A stretch of DNA of 64,000 nucleotides from G963667675 sp965249215. GTDB lineage: Bacteria > Chloroflexota > Dehalococcoidia > Lucifugimonadales > UBA3495. Location of the stretch: positions 496,001-560,000 of the forward strand of contig CBDFLN010000001.1 in assembly GCA_965249215.1 (NCBI GenBank), given 5' to 3'. Below, piece after piece: positions 44,603-52,520 of the stretch. Made by a program: the position numbers and the translations under genes. The notes below the pieces were generated by a model, which was given only the letters and a program-made list of their open reading frames with translations, was not told where the DNA came from and did not search any database. Position 1 is the first letter of the stretch, and every line of letters starts with the position of its first letter.

Positions 44603-44960
44603 TTTCCCTCCCTTTGCCCCCCGGGCCGATGTTCCCCAGAGCAGGTTTCTTACGCCGGAACTTGCCTCTGGTCTGATTTCGCCGTCGTTGCCTCCCGGGT
44701 CTACTCGAAATTATAGCATAGCCGTATTTGTTAATCATTTCACAATAGACATAGCGAATGCTGCTGGCGCAAGCCTTCCCATGGACGATAACACTACGGG
44801 ATTTATTTCACAAATACGAAATCTATTGACAGAATGCGGTCTCGTTGACTATATTATGTAATTACCACGGTTTCCTTGGCAGGCTCCATTCTCGTCCCAA
44901 CGGCTTCGGCTTTCTCGCCACTAACCGGAATGGAGACTCGGACAACCAGTGAGGTGGAAC
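44603..44960. other. AT-rich divergent intergenic region
   Basis: The stretch at about 44700-44870 is clearly richer in A/T than its surroundings and carries the promoter at 44826-44855. A partly symmetric GATTT...AAATC segment near 44800-44823 could be an operator for the DtxR-family protein, but it does not match a known box closely. Confidence 0.4.
44826..44855 (+). promoter_or_regulatory. Sigma-70 promoter of the 51-residue Cys-rich gene
   Basis: TTGACA at 44826-44831 and TATATT at 44850-44855 with an 18-bp spacer form one of the best consensus promoters in the window, about 105 bp before ATG 44961. Confidence 0.75.
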
Positions 44961-45116
44961 ATGAAGAAATGCGGAGTTTATGCTTGCCCCAACGAGGGTG
45001 TCCGGTTTTACATGATTGACATAGCCACCCGGGTGTGGCTGTGCGAGGAGTGTGTTGCCCGGGCCGAGAAGGCGGTCAACTTGGACCGGGAAAAGGAACT
45101 GGCCGCCGTTGGCTGA
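44961..45116 (+). CDS. 51-residue cysteine-rich zinc-binding-type protein
   Basis: ATG 44961, with GAGGTGGAAC upstream, opens 51 codons. The sequence MKKCGVYACPNEG and VWLCEECVARAEKAV gives C-x4-C and C-x2-C pairs separated by about 18 residues, a plausible zinc-binding knuckle. The family is not recognised. It has a strong promoter of its own. The next gene, also small, begins 158 bp downstream. Confidence 0.6.
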   Translation: MKKCGVYACPNEGVRFYMIDIATRVWLCEECVARAEKAVNLDREKELAAVG

Positions 45117-45274
45117 CGGCGCATAGGCCGCGCCCTGGGGCTCACCGCCGCTGGGGTCCTCCCAGCCATAGCTCGATATCATCGCCGGGCCGGCAAAAGC
45201 CCGGGGTGCGGTTCACCTGAGCGAGCACTGGACCATTTTTTAGCGATTTCGGCCTCGCGGCCGGGAGGTGTGAA

Positions 45275-45481
45275 ATGGTGACGACAGTGTCGACGGACCT
45301 AGCCCAGGAATTAGAAGCCCAGCAGGCAATCAGCCAACCCCAACCCATGCAGTGGCATTACCGCGTCCCCTTCCCCGGTGTGCGGTACTACGGCTACTGG
45401 CCGGCCCCCTCCCCTGCCCAAGACTCAGACCTCTGGTCCTTGCAAGGCATCCTGTCGCCCCCCTACGTTGACCAAGACTAA
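45275..45481 (+). CDS. 68-residue Pro/Gln/Tyr-rich hypothetical protein
   Basis: The frame begins MVTTVSTDLAQELEAQQAIS and continues with an aromatic and proline-rich half (FPGVRYYGYWPAPSPAQ). GGGAGGTG lies 4-5 bp before the ATG. No domain or signal peptide is recognised. It precedes another small unknown gene by 43 bp and may share its transcript. Confidence 0.55.
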   Translation: MVTTVSTDLAQELEAQQAISQPQPMQWHYRVPFPGVRYYGYWPAPSPAQDSDLWSLQGILSPPYVDQD

Positions 45482-45524
45482 TACCTTCGACAGGCATCCC
45501 TCATCTGCCTTGGAGGTGTCTGAC

Positions 45525-45764
45525 GTGTACGTAAGATTGGCTGGCGGGGTGCCTTACCCCCGCGGGTGGCAAGCCTACGAGAACTTGGTGATTCGCAGCG
45601 CCCACGACCCCACCGTGGTCATCGCCCTCCGCCCCGGCGCCTGGCTGGAATTCGAACGGCAGCTCTTTCGCGGCGTCGACGACCCCGAAGAAGACCTCTT
45701 CTTCATGACCGAATCCCCCGACGACCAGCCCGCCCATGAATTCATGACCGGACCTCCGCCGTGA
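45525..45764 (+). CDS. 79-residue hypothetical protein
   Basis: GTG 45525 has TGGAGGTG about 7 bp upstream, better than any start in the longer open frame that begins at 45378 and overlaps the previous gene. The product reads YVRLAGGVPYPRGWQAYENL, then IALRPGAWLEFERQLFRGVD and an acidic tail. I do not recognise the family. Position suggests an operon with the two small genes upstream. Confidence 0.55.
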   Translation: MYVRLAGGVPYPRGWQAYENLVIRSAHDPTVVIALRPGAWLEFERQLFRGVDDPEEDLFFMTESPDDQPAHEFMTGPPP

Positions 45765-46325
45765 CGCGGCTCTGACGATTTTCCGAAGTACCTTCCACCG
45801 ATTGCGCAACGCCGCCGGATGCATATGATATTCGGCGGTGTTGCGCCGGGACCGGGAGCTGCTCTTCCGCCTTCCCCGAACATCCCTTATCTGCCCAAGC
45901 TATCCTAATATTCCATTCAGTCCATCTATCCCGACCGTACCGGCGACCCGCAAAACCTCCGGCGCCCAACGCGTAGGGGCGAAAAATCTTTCGCCCCCAA
46001 TCGCCCCCAGCAACCACTTCTCACCCCCATTCCAGCGCCCCTTTTCGTCCTGAGCAGCCACTCCTAATTGTCCTGACTCTGTCGAAGGAACTGAACAGCG
46101 AAACACCCCAACAACGTCATTCCGGCCTCCGAGCCGGAATCTAGGAGTATTGGGGGGCCCGTTCGTGGTGAGGCTCTCGAACCAGACGAACGGGCCGGGC
46201 CGCACACCCCCGCGCAGCACCCCCTGCAATCCCAAGCGTCCCAACATTGTCATTACGGGCGCAGCCGAGGAAGCTAAGACCTCTGACGCCAGACCCACCC
46301 CCAAAACCTAGACCCACACAAACAA
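45765..46325. repeat. Intergenic region with four REP-like element types
   Basis: No gene is seen. It holds TAGGGGCGAAA/TTTCGCCCC near 45975, a CCTGA...TGTCGAAGGA element near 46065, CATTCCGGC-ctccga-GCCGGAAT near 46119-46141, and the GTTCGTGGTGAGGCTCTCGAACCA element near 46160. All are dispersed families in this window. Confidence 0.75.
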
Positions 46326-46356
46326 GATGCCCCGCCAGAATGTCTGGCGGGGCATC
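46326..46356 (-). terminator. Strong terminator hairpin of the solute-binding protein gene
   Basis: GATGCCCCGCCAGA and TCTGGCGGGGCATC form a perfect 14-bp stem around a 3-base loop, 32 bp beyond the stop at 46389. The following U-tract is interrupted (TTGTTTG). Confidence 0.8.
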
Positions 46357-46388
46357 GATATGCCGTAGCTAAGAAGGGCCGCCCGCCT

Positions 46389-48368
46389 CTACTGGCGGTG
46401 TCTAGCGAACTCCAGGCCGCTCACCCGGGATGGAGTCCCCTGCGACAGGTGTTCCTCCCAGCTGTCGACCTTGGGCCCCAGCGGGAACACGGTGTTAATC
46501 GCGAAGACGCTTACGGCCAGTGCGTTGTCCCGCATCCACTTGCCCAGCACCGTCTGCAGCCGCCAACGTTCCTCGAGGTCGATGGTGGCTGCCGCCGCCA
46601 GCAGGGGCGGGGTGAAATCGGCGTGGTCCCAGCCGGTGCCCCATGCCCCAGTAGGAATGTACGCATAGCGGTGCAGCCAGATCGGTTCAGGGCCGAATCG
46701 GGAATTGTATTGGCACATTATCCCCTGCGCCGTGCGGTCCTTGTAGGCCCCGTACAGGTTCGCCGGTGGCTCACTCTGCAGCGTGGCGTTGATGCCTACG
46801 TCCTGCAGCATGTTGGCCATCGCCACACACGCATCATTGGCCGTCGCCGCGCCCACCGTGGAGGCAACCGGCACCAGGGTCACGTCGAACCCGTCCTCAT
46901 AGCCCGCTTCCGCCAGCAGTTCCATGGCCCGCTCTGGATTGTATTTCCACGCCCAATCATCCGGCTCTTCCTCCGGGTGACGCGCCCATCCGTATACCGA
47001 CGATGGGTGTCCCTCACCGTAGAGCAACTCTTCCACCAGCTTTTCCCGGTCTATGGCTATGCTTATCGCCTCCCGCACCTTCCTGGCGCGTTCCCATCCA
47101 GCAGAGCCTACCTCCGGGTCGCTGGCAACCCACGGCAGATTGGCGTTGTATCCTTGCCAATCACTCTCCACATTCTCCACGTCTGCCGTATCAGGGTCGT
47201 CGCGCGTATAGGGGTTGTCACCTGGTGGAATTGCGTCGTCGCCCACATATGTATAGCCATTCTGGAAGATTATCAGGAACAACTCCGCCGCGGCCGGCAC
47301 GGCCATGAACTTGGTGTCCGCGTCTTGGGCCAGCGTGGGCAACGAGTCCAAGGCCGCCGACCAGGTGTCTATCCGTCCACCCTGGAAGGCCGCCAACGCG
47401 GTCGCTTCTTCGGGTATTTCCAAGAACCTCAATTCCGCAAACTCGGGCGTCTTGCGATAGTGGCCCTCCACCGCGTTGAGGGTCCACAGGCCCAGTTCGG
47501 TCTCCGCGAGTGTGAATGGCCCGGTTCCCACCAACTGGCCGGCCGCCGCATCCTCGTCTATCCCCGATGCCACCAGCGACTCCCACTGCGCCTTGCTGAA
47601 CACGTGCCCGGACCCCGGTGTCATCATCCAATCTAGGACCTCCCAGTTGGGCGTTCCGGTGTTAAGTTCTACGGTGAGTTCGTCCAACGCCTTGAAGGAG
47701 CCCTCCGGGTTAACGAAGATGGATTGAGCGTGCGTGCATGAGCACCCGCTGTCGTCGGCCACCATCTCCGTGAGCGCATAGACTACGTCCTCGGCGGTCG
47801 CGGTGCCCCAGTCCTGCCCCTCTGCGTCCGGGTGGAACAGGGTCCCTTCCTTCAGCTTGAACGTCCACACCAGGTCACCCTCCAGTGACCAGTCCTCCAC
47901 CATGATCTTTTCGTACTGCGTCTCCCGGTTGAGCCTGAACAGCCCTTCGTGGAGTTCGGCGGTGGTCCCTAACCCTGCGCCGGACCCTGACCAGTAGCGA
48001 GTATGTCCCGAATACGCCCCCAGAGAAGGCCGGGCGACGTTGAGCGTTCCGGTGGGGACCGTGACCATCGGCGGTTCGGTTGCCGGGGGCTCGGTGGGGG
48101 TCGGCTGCGGTGCCGCCGTGGCCGTTGGCTCCTCAGCCATCGCCGTCGGCTCCTCGGCCATCGCCGTTGGCTCCTCAGCCATCGCCGTTGGCTCCTCGGC
48201 CATCGCCGTTGGCTCCTCGGCCATCGCCGTCGGCTCCTCGGCCATCGCCGTCGGCTCTGGCGTCGCCGTGGGGTCAGCAGCCTCTCCGCAGGCTACCCCG
48301 ACGACCAGCGCCAACGCGGCCAGCAAAGGTAGAAAGAATCCGAAACTTAAAAACCGTCGTCGAGACAT
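46389..48368 (-). CDS. ABC transporter solute-binding protein, family 5 (peptide/nickel type)
   Basis: The 659-residue protein starts MSRRRFLSFGFFLPLLAALA with a twin-arginine-like motif, a hydrophobic core and a Cys at GVACGE that fits lipidation. A low-complexity linker of six PTAMAEE heptads, then PTATAAPQ and a Pro/Thr stretch follows. The binding domain has DWSLEGDLVWTFKLKEGTLF, a family-5 signature, and REAISIAIDREKLVEELLYG. It should capture an oligopeptide or similar solute outside the membrane for an importer; no permease or ATPase lies next to it. ATG 48368 follows GGAGGG. A TTGACA box at 48518-48513 may be its promoter. Confidence 0.9.
   Translation of the reverse strand: MSRRRFLSFGFFLPLLAALALVVGVACGEAADPTATPEPTAMAEEPTAMAEEPTAMAEEPTAMAEEPTAMAEEPTAMAEEPTATAAPQPTPTEPPATEPPMVTVPTGTLNVARPSLGAYSGHTRYWSGSGAGLGTTAELHEGLFRLNRETQYEKIMVEDWSLEGDLVWTFKLKEGTLFHPDAEGQDWGTATAEDVVYALTEMVADDSGCSCTHAQSIFVNPEGSFKALDELTVELNTGTPNWEVLDWMMTPGSGHVFSKAQWESLVASGIDEDAAAGQLVGTGPFTLAETELGLWTLNAVEGHYRKTPEFAELRFLEIPEEATALAAFQGGRIDTWSAALDSLPTLAQDADTKFMAVPAAAELFLIIFQNGYTYVGDDAIPPGDNPYTRDDPDTADVENVESDWQGYNANLPWVASDPEVGSAGWERARKVREAISIAIDREKLVEELLYGEGHPSSVYGWARHPEEEPDDWAWKYNPERAMELLAEAGYEDGFDVTLVPVASTVGAATANDACVAMANMLQDVGINATLQSEPPANLYGAYKDRTAQGIMCQYNSRFGPEPIWLHRYAYIPTGAWGTGWDHADFTPPLLAAAATIDLEERWRLQTVLGKWMRDNALAVSVFAINTVFPLGPKVDSWEEHLSQGTPSRVSGLEFARHRQ
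48115..48265 (-). repeat. 21-bp tandem repeat coding six PTAMAEE heptads
   Basis: The segment just after the lipobox of the solute-binding protein consists of six 21-bp units that differ only at silent positions (GGC or GGT/TTG variants). It encodes an acidic, proline-containing spacer between lipid anchor and binding domain. Confidence 0.9.
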
Positions 48369-48637
48369 TGCCAACCCTCCATATCGCCTGGACGTTTGGA
48401 CTTGGATCTCCACGGGAAAACGCCGGGTTGCGTTCGAACCCCTGGTGAGTGACACGGTGCTCGATCGCCTACTCCTAGAGTTGGGTTAAAAGCTAACAGC
48501 ATATTAATAGGATGTCAATTGGGCGCATCCCCCGGCTTTTTCGCATACACCGGCTACGCCGACATGTGGTAGCATTCCCGACAAATATCAGTCCTTTGCA
48601 TAACCCCCAAATCGGTCCTGCGCACCCCTATCCAAGT

Positions 48638-48690
48638 GTTACCTATGTGCTTGGTTTAAGCGTTACCTATGTTCCCGGTTGCACAGTGAG
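48638..48690. mobile_element. Possible insertion-sequence end remnant
   Basis: GTTACCTATGT occurs at 48638 and again at 48662 (24 bp apart), followed by CCCGGTTGCACAG. This paired motif resembles the ends of some IS3/IS481-type elements from memory. No transposase gene is next to it, so it would be a solo end. The remainder of 48369-48742 holds no gene. Confidence 0.35.
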
Positions 48691-48742
48691 GGGGATTAAA
48701 CGGGCCGTTCAAAGGTCTCATGCAACACGGTAAAGTGTCTAA

Positions 48743-49447
48743 ATGTACGCTTTGACTATCGCCGGAGGCCAGGGTGAAAGGCTCCGGCCACTCACCGACA
48801 ACCTGCCCAAGCCCATGGTGCCCGTCGCCGGCAAGCCCATCCTCGCCCACCAGGTAGCATGGCTCAAGGCCGCCGGTGTAACCGATGTCGTCTTCTTGGC
48901 GGGCTACCGCTGGCAGGCCATCAAAGACTATTTCGGCGACGGTCAAGCCCTCGGCATCCGCGCCCATTACAGCCTCGAGGACTCCCCCCTGGGCCGCGGC
49001 GGCGCCATACGTAAGGGTATGTCCCTCGTCCCGGAGACTGAACAGACCATGGTGGTCCTGAACGGCGACGTGATTACCCGCCAAAGCCTCGAGGCCATGC
49101 TCCAACGGCATCGGGCCTGCAAGGACGCCGACTCGGGGCACCTGGCCACCATCATGATAACCCCCATGGTCAGCCCCTACGGCCTCGTGGAGGTGGACGG
49201 TCTTGACCGCGTGGTCGGCTTCAGGGAGAAGGTCCGGATGCCCCATTGGATTAACGCCGGAGTCTACGTGTTGGAGCGGGGGATTCTTCCCGAGCTGCCG
49301 GAGATTGGCGACCACGAAAACGACGCATTCCCCCGCCTCGCCGCAGCCGGCCGCATATCCGCCTTCAAGACCACGGAATTCTGGCGCAGCGTCGACTCCT
49401 TCAAAGACCTCAGGGAAGCTGAAGAGTTCTTGGACTCCTCGGCTTGA
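48743..49447 (+). CDS. Sugar-phosphate nucleotidyltransferase
   Basis: The 234-residue enzyme has the nucleotidyltransferase signature GGQGERLRPLT and PKPMVPVAGKPILAHQ at the N-terminus, the VVLNGDVIT metal-binding Asp and the WINAGVYVLE motif with GFREK upstream. It should make an NDP-sugar (for example GDP-mannose or UDP/dTDP-glucose) from a sugar 1-phosphate and NTP. It lacks the C-terminal left-handed helix domain of longer relatives. It is the only plus-strand gene between 46 and 59 kb and could supply the glycosyltransferases nearby. The base and sugar specificity is not predictable. Confidence 0.87.
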   Translation: MYALTIAGGQGERLRPLTDNLPKPMVPVAGKPILAHQVAWLKAAGVTDVVFLAGYRWQAIKDYFGDGQALGIRAHYSLEDSPLGRGGAIRKGMSLVPETEQTMVVLNGDVITRQSLEAMLQRHRACKDADSGHLATIMITPMVSPYGLVEVDGLDRVVGFREKVRMPHWINAGVYVLERGILPELPEIGDHENDAFPRLAAAGRISAFKTTEFWRSVDSFKDLREAEEFLDSSA

Positions 49448-49474
49448 CCCGCCCCCTCTCTTCCTCGCCGGCCC

Positions 49475-50362
49475 CTACCCCAGTCGGGGCATCACGTCCC
49501 GGGCCACGCTTTCCATGACGCGCCTGATCGCCGCCACGTCCTCGGAGTTCAGCCCCAGCACCATGTGCTCCACTCCGGCGTCCCGGTACGCTTCCATCGC
49601 AGCCGTCATCCCGTCGATATCGTAGCCTGGCAGGGCAGTCCGGCTGGCCCCGGCGGCTTGTACCGCGACTGCGACCCGGGCCGACATAACTATGCCGTCG
49701 GCGTCCCGCCCCGCTTTTGCGGCCAGTTCCTCCACCTCCAGCCTCCCGGTGCTGAACTCCTCCGGGGTCACGCCGTTGGGGTGCCATCCGTCTCCCACCC
49801 TGGCCGCTCGCCTCCGGGCTCCGTCGCTGGACCCGCCGACCCACACCGGAATATGGGGCTTTTGCACCGGCTTGGGCGAGAACCGGACTTCCGAGAAATT
49901 CAAGCCGCCGCCCTGATAGCTGGGGTAGGGATTGCTCCACAGCTCCTTCATTATCGCTATGCTTTCGTCGGTCAAAGCGCCCCTCTTCCGCACCGGCACG
50001 CCCAGGATGTTGAACTCGCCACCCTCGCCTCCCACGCCGGCCCCCAAGATTACTCTGCCGCCGGAAATCTGGTCCAGCGTCGCCAGGTACTTGGCCAGGT
50101 TGACCGGGTGGTGAGTGGGCAATACCAGCACCGACGTCCCCAGTATGACCTTCTTGGTGGTGGCGGCTATGTAAGACAACAGGGGCAGGGGATGATAGTA
50201 GGGCCTGTTGTCCAGCCGCTCTCTAATCGCGCCGATGTTAAACAGGTGGTCCTGCACCCACACGGAATCGTATCCCAGCTCCTCGGCCAGCGGCCCTAAA
50301 GCCAGCATCTCTTGCGGGTCTTCGACACCCCAGTGATTCGGTATGCTAACGCCGAATTTCAT
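49475..50362 (-). CDS. LLM-class flavin/F420-dependent oxidoreductase
   Basis: The 295-residue TIM-barrel protein shows KFGVSIPNHWGVEDPQEMLA, GYDSVWVQDHL, LGTSVLVLPTHHPVNLAKYL, LDQISGGRVILGAGVGG and PVWVGGSSDGARRRAARVGDG, all typical luciferase-like monooxygenase blocks. It uses F420H2 or FMNH2; which one cannot be told from motifs alone. ATG 50362 has GAGGT 5 bp upstream and is preferred to an open extension to 50536. It converges on the nucleotidyltransferase gene. Confidence 0.88.
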   Translation of the reverse strand: MKFGVSIPNHWGVEDPQEMLALGPLAEELGYDSVWVQDHLFNIGAIRERLDNRPYYHPLPLLSYIAATTKKVILGTSVLVLPTHHPVNLAKYLATLDQISGGRVILGAGVGGEGGEFNILGVPVRKRGALTDESIAIMKELWSNPYPSYQGGGLNFSEVRFSPKPVQKPHIPVWVGGSSDGARRRAARVGDGWHPNGVTPEEFSTGRLEVEELAAKAGRDADGIVMSARVAVAVQAAGASRTALPGYDIDGMTAAMEAYRDAGVEHMVLGLNSEDVAAIRRVMESVARDVMPRLG

Positions 50363-50439
50363 GTCTACCTCAAGCTGGATTAGTATCCCTTCAGCTATCG
50401 AACCTAAGCCGCAAGTTGGAGACCAGTGCGCAACCCCTT

Positions 50440-50540
50440 CCCCCTTGACGGGGGAAGGTTGGGATGGGGGTGAAAATCTCCGGGTCCAAGCTGACAACCA
50501 CCCTACACATCCTGGGATTCCGGCTCTCGCCGGCATAACG
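50440..50540. repeat. REP-like palindromic elements
   Basis: CCCTTCCCCC-ttga-CGGGGGAAGG at about 50440-50462 followed by TTGGGATGGGGGTG is a widespread type of intergenic palindrome. A GGATTCCGGCTCTCGCCGG-type element follows at about 50515. No gene is seen at 50363-50615. Confidence 0.65.
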
Positions 50541-50615
50541 GAGAGTTACGCTAAGGTCTCCGCATAGCCGGACGCCTGTTCAGACTTGTCCCCGGAAGAC
50601 TCGGGGTATATTGCT

Positions 50616-51065
50616 CTAGCCCTTCTCTATCGCCTGCAGCAGCCGGACCGTCTCGATGGCCGCCGCAGCCGCGGTGCTGCCCGCGTTCCCGGATTTCCCT
50701 CCCGCGCGGTTGATGGCTTGGTCCATATTATCCGTGGTTAAGACACCAAATATGATGGGCACGCCGGTCTCCAAAGCCACCGTTCCGATGCCTCCCGAAG
50801 CGTGTCTGGCCACCATATCGTAGTGGCCGGTCTCGCCTCGGATGACCGCTCCCAGGCAGATGACCGAATCATACCTTCCGGTCTTGGCGAAGGTCTTGGC
50901 CACCACCGGCAACTCGTAGGCCCCAGGAGCCCAAACAACGAGGACGTCTTCGTCCCGGACCCTGTGACGGGCCAGCGTATCCAACGCTCCCGCCAGTAGC
51001 TGGCGCGTTATTACCTCGTTGAACCTGGCCACCACAACGGCAACTCGCAGTCCTTCGCCGTTCAT
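50616..51065 (-). CDS. ribH: 6,7-dimethyl-8-ribityllumazine synthase
   Basis: The 149-residue protein has LRVAVVVARFNEVITRQLL, WAPGAYELPVVAK, LGAVIRGETGHYDMVARHAS with the catalytic His, and VPIIFGVLTTDNMDQAINRA. It condenses 5-amino-6-ribitylaminouracil with dihydroxybutanone phosphate in riboflavin synthesis. ATG 51065 is chosen, with AAGGGTAG upstream; the open frame reaches 51215 but overlaps the previous gene. It is the last gene of the minus-strand run and separate from other rib genes in this window. It may supply flavin for the neighbouring oxidoreductases. Confidence 0.93.
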   Translation of the reverse strand: MNGEGLRVAVVVARFNEVITRQLLAGALDTLARHRVRDEDVLVVWAPGAYELPVVAKTFAKTGRYDSVICLGAVIRGETGHYDMVARHASGGIGTVALETGVPIIFGVLTTDNMDQAINRAGGKSGNAGSTAAAAAIETVRLLQAIEKG

Positions 51066-51120
51066 CTCTACCCTTAGCTCTTTAGGCAAGGTGCTTTCTC
51101 CTGGCGCAGTTTTGGCCCGC

Positions 51121-51834
51121 TTAGGCTGGGCCGGCCTTTGCCGTCTGCATCGTTGTTCCCGCTCCTGCTTGGAGCGCCTTCTCCAAAAACTCCGGTTCGC
51201 TGACGGGCCCGGCAAACCGGATGTGCTCGTTCATAACCGTGGTCGGCACCGACCTGACCTCGTAGGTCCGGCCCAGCGCCGGAAATTCCTGGATTTCCAC
51301 TACGTCCGACGTGATGTACTGGCAGTCCAGGGCGAAGGCGTGGGCCAGCTGGGCCATCCTGGGACAATCGGCGTCTGTGGGGGTCGCGAACACCTGGATG
51401 TGCACCGGCCGGTTGACCTGCCGCAGCTTCTTCCGGGTGTTCATGCTCAAGGGGCTCACTCCCCTGGAAATGACCTTGATGCCCGCTACGATGGTCGCAA
51501 GCCCGTACCCCGTCGGAATCCCGTAGAACTTCGCCCTGAAATCTCCCTTGGCCCCCAGCACTATGGCCGGTATACGCTCCGCTCCCATCTCTCGCGCCGC
51601 CTGGGCGTCCTGGTAGAAGTCAATTGTCTCCAGATTAACCTTGGGCGACAGCGCCGTTAGTTCCTCCATCATCTGCTGGGTCTCGGCGCAGTTGCGGCCT
51701 GATGGGCGCCCCGGCACCGTCACCGGCGACGGCTTCTGCGTGACCAGGCGGATCGTCACCTCCTTGGTCAGGTCCTTGCGGAATATCCGTTTCAGTTGGG
51801 CCTTGTCTCTATCGGCGATGAGCGGTTGCCGCAT
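51121..51834 (-). CDS. Glutaredoxin-like PDO-type protein with degenerate active sites
   Basis: The 237-residue protein has two thioredoxin folds in tandem, like protein disulfide oxidoreductases. Cis-proline loops appear as ERIPAIVL and VRSVPTTVMN. The active sites are reduced to single cysteines: GRNCAETQ in the first fold and ADCPRMAQ in the second (CPYC in relatives). Classical disulfide exchange by CxxC is therefore not possible at either site, and a monothiol or binding role is inferred. ATG 51834 has GGAG about 10 bp upstream; a GTG at 51885 is an alternative. It lies between the CDP-alcohol phosphotransferase and ribH. Confidence 0.75.
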   Translation of the reverse strand: MRQPLIADRDKAQLKRIFRKDLTKEVTIRLVTQKPSPVTVPGRPSGRNCAETQQMMEELTALSPKVNLETIDFYQDAQAAREMGAERIPAIVLGAKGDFRAKFYGIPTGYGLATIVAGIKVISRGVSPLSMNTRKKLRQVNRPVHIQVFATPTDADCPRMAQLAHAFALDCQYITSDVVEIQEFPALGRTYEVRSVPTTVMNEHIRFAGPVSEPEFLEKALQAGAGTTMQTAKAGPA

Positions 51835-51908
51835 TTTGGCTGAAGCTCCGGCAATGTCTCGACGGCTGGTCGCCTTTCCGGACACCAGTTTACACTTTAA
51901 CCTTCCGC

Positions 51909-52520
51909 TTATCCACTATCTCCTAGCTGGCGGCCTATGGTGAACAGCCGCTGGGCCAGGGTTAGGCAAGACACCGCAGCTATCGCCACCAGTATCCAGA
52001 CTATCTGCCCGCTGATGAGGCCGATCCCCAGCAAAACGACCCTCTCGGGGCGGGTCATTACACCGGCCCGCGTGAACACCCCCAGGCCTTCTCCCCTGGC
52101 TCTCAGATAGCTCACTCCCTGGGAAAATACCAGCGCCAAGAGCAGTGCTACCATGAAAAACAGTAGCTCGTTGTCGCTGAAGTCGGCCCCCAGCGCGTAA
52201 ATCGCCAGCCCAACGAACAGCGCCGCCTCGCCCAGCCGGTCCAACAACGAGTCCAGCAGCGCGCCGAAGCGGCTGGCCGTCCCCGTCAGCCGGGCCAGCG
52301 CGCCGTCCATCAGGTCCAGGCCGCTGCCCGCCAGGAACACGATGCCCCCCGGCAGAAGCCACCCGAAACCCACCAGGCAGGCCGCCGCTACCGTCAGCCC
52401 GAAGCCAAGCACGGTCACGGCGTTGGGAGTAAGTTTCAGCGCTCTGAGCAGGCGGGCGCCGGGGAGCTCCACGTACTGGAGTAATGCCGACCTAAACTGC
52501 TCTCGTCCCGGTATCGCCAT
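51909..52520 (-). CDS. CDP-alcohol phosphatidyltransferase (phosphatidylinositol-phosphate synthase-like)
   Basis: The 203-residue membrane protein contains the full family signature from SGLDLMDGALARLTG through FGALLDSLLDRLGE (D-G-x2-A-R-x8-G-x3-D-x3-D). Several hydrophobic helices surround it. It transfers a phosphatidyl group from CDP-diacylglycerol to an alcohol. Overlap by 29 bp with an upstream PimA-like glycosyltransferase matches the actinobacterial order, which favours inositol phosphate as acceptor; glycerol phosphate remains possible. Confidence 0.87.
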   Translation of the reverse strand: MAIPGREQFRSALLQYVELPGARLLRALKLTPNAVTVLGFGLTVAAACLVGFGWLLPGGIVFLAGSGLDLMDGALARLTGTASRFGALLDSLLDRLGEAALFVGLAIYALGADFSDNELLFFMVALLLALVFSQGVSYLRARGEGLGVFTRAGVMTRPERVVLLGIGLISGQIVWILVAIAAVSCLTLAQRLFTIGRQLGDSG

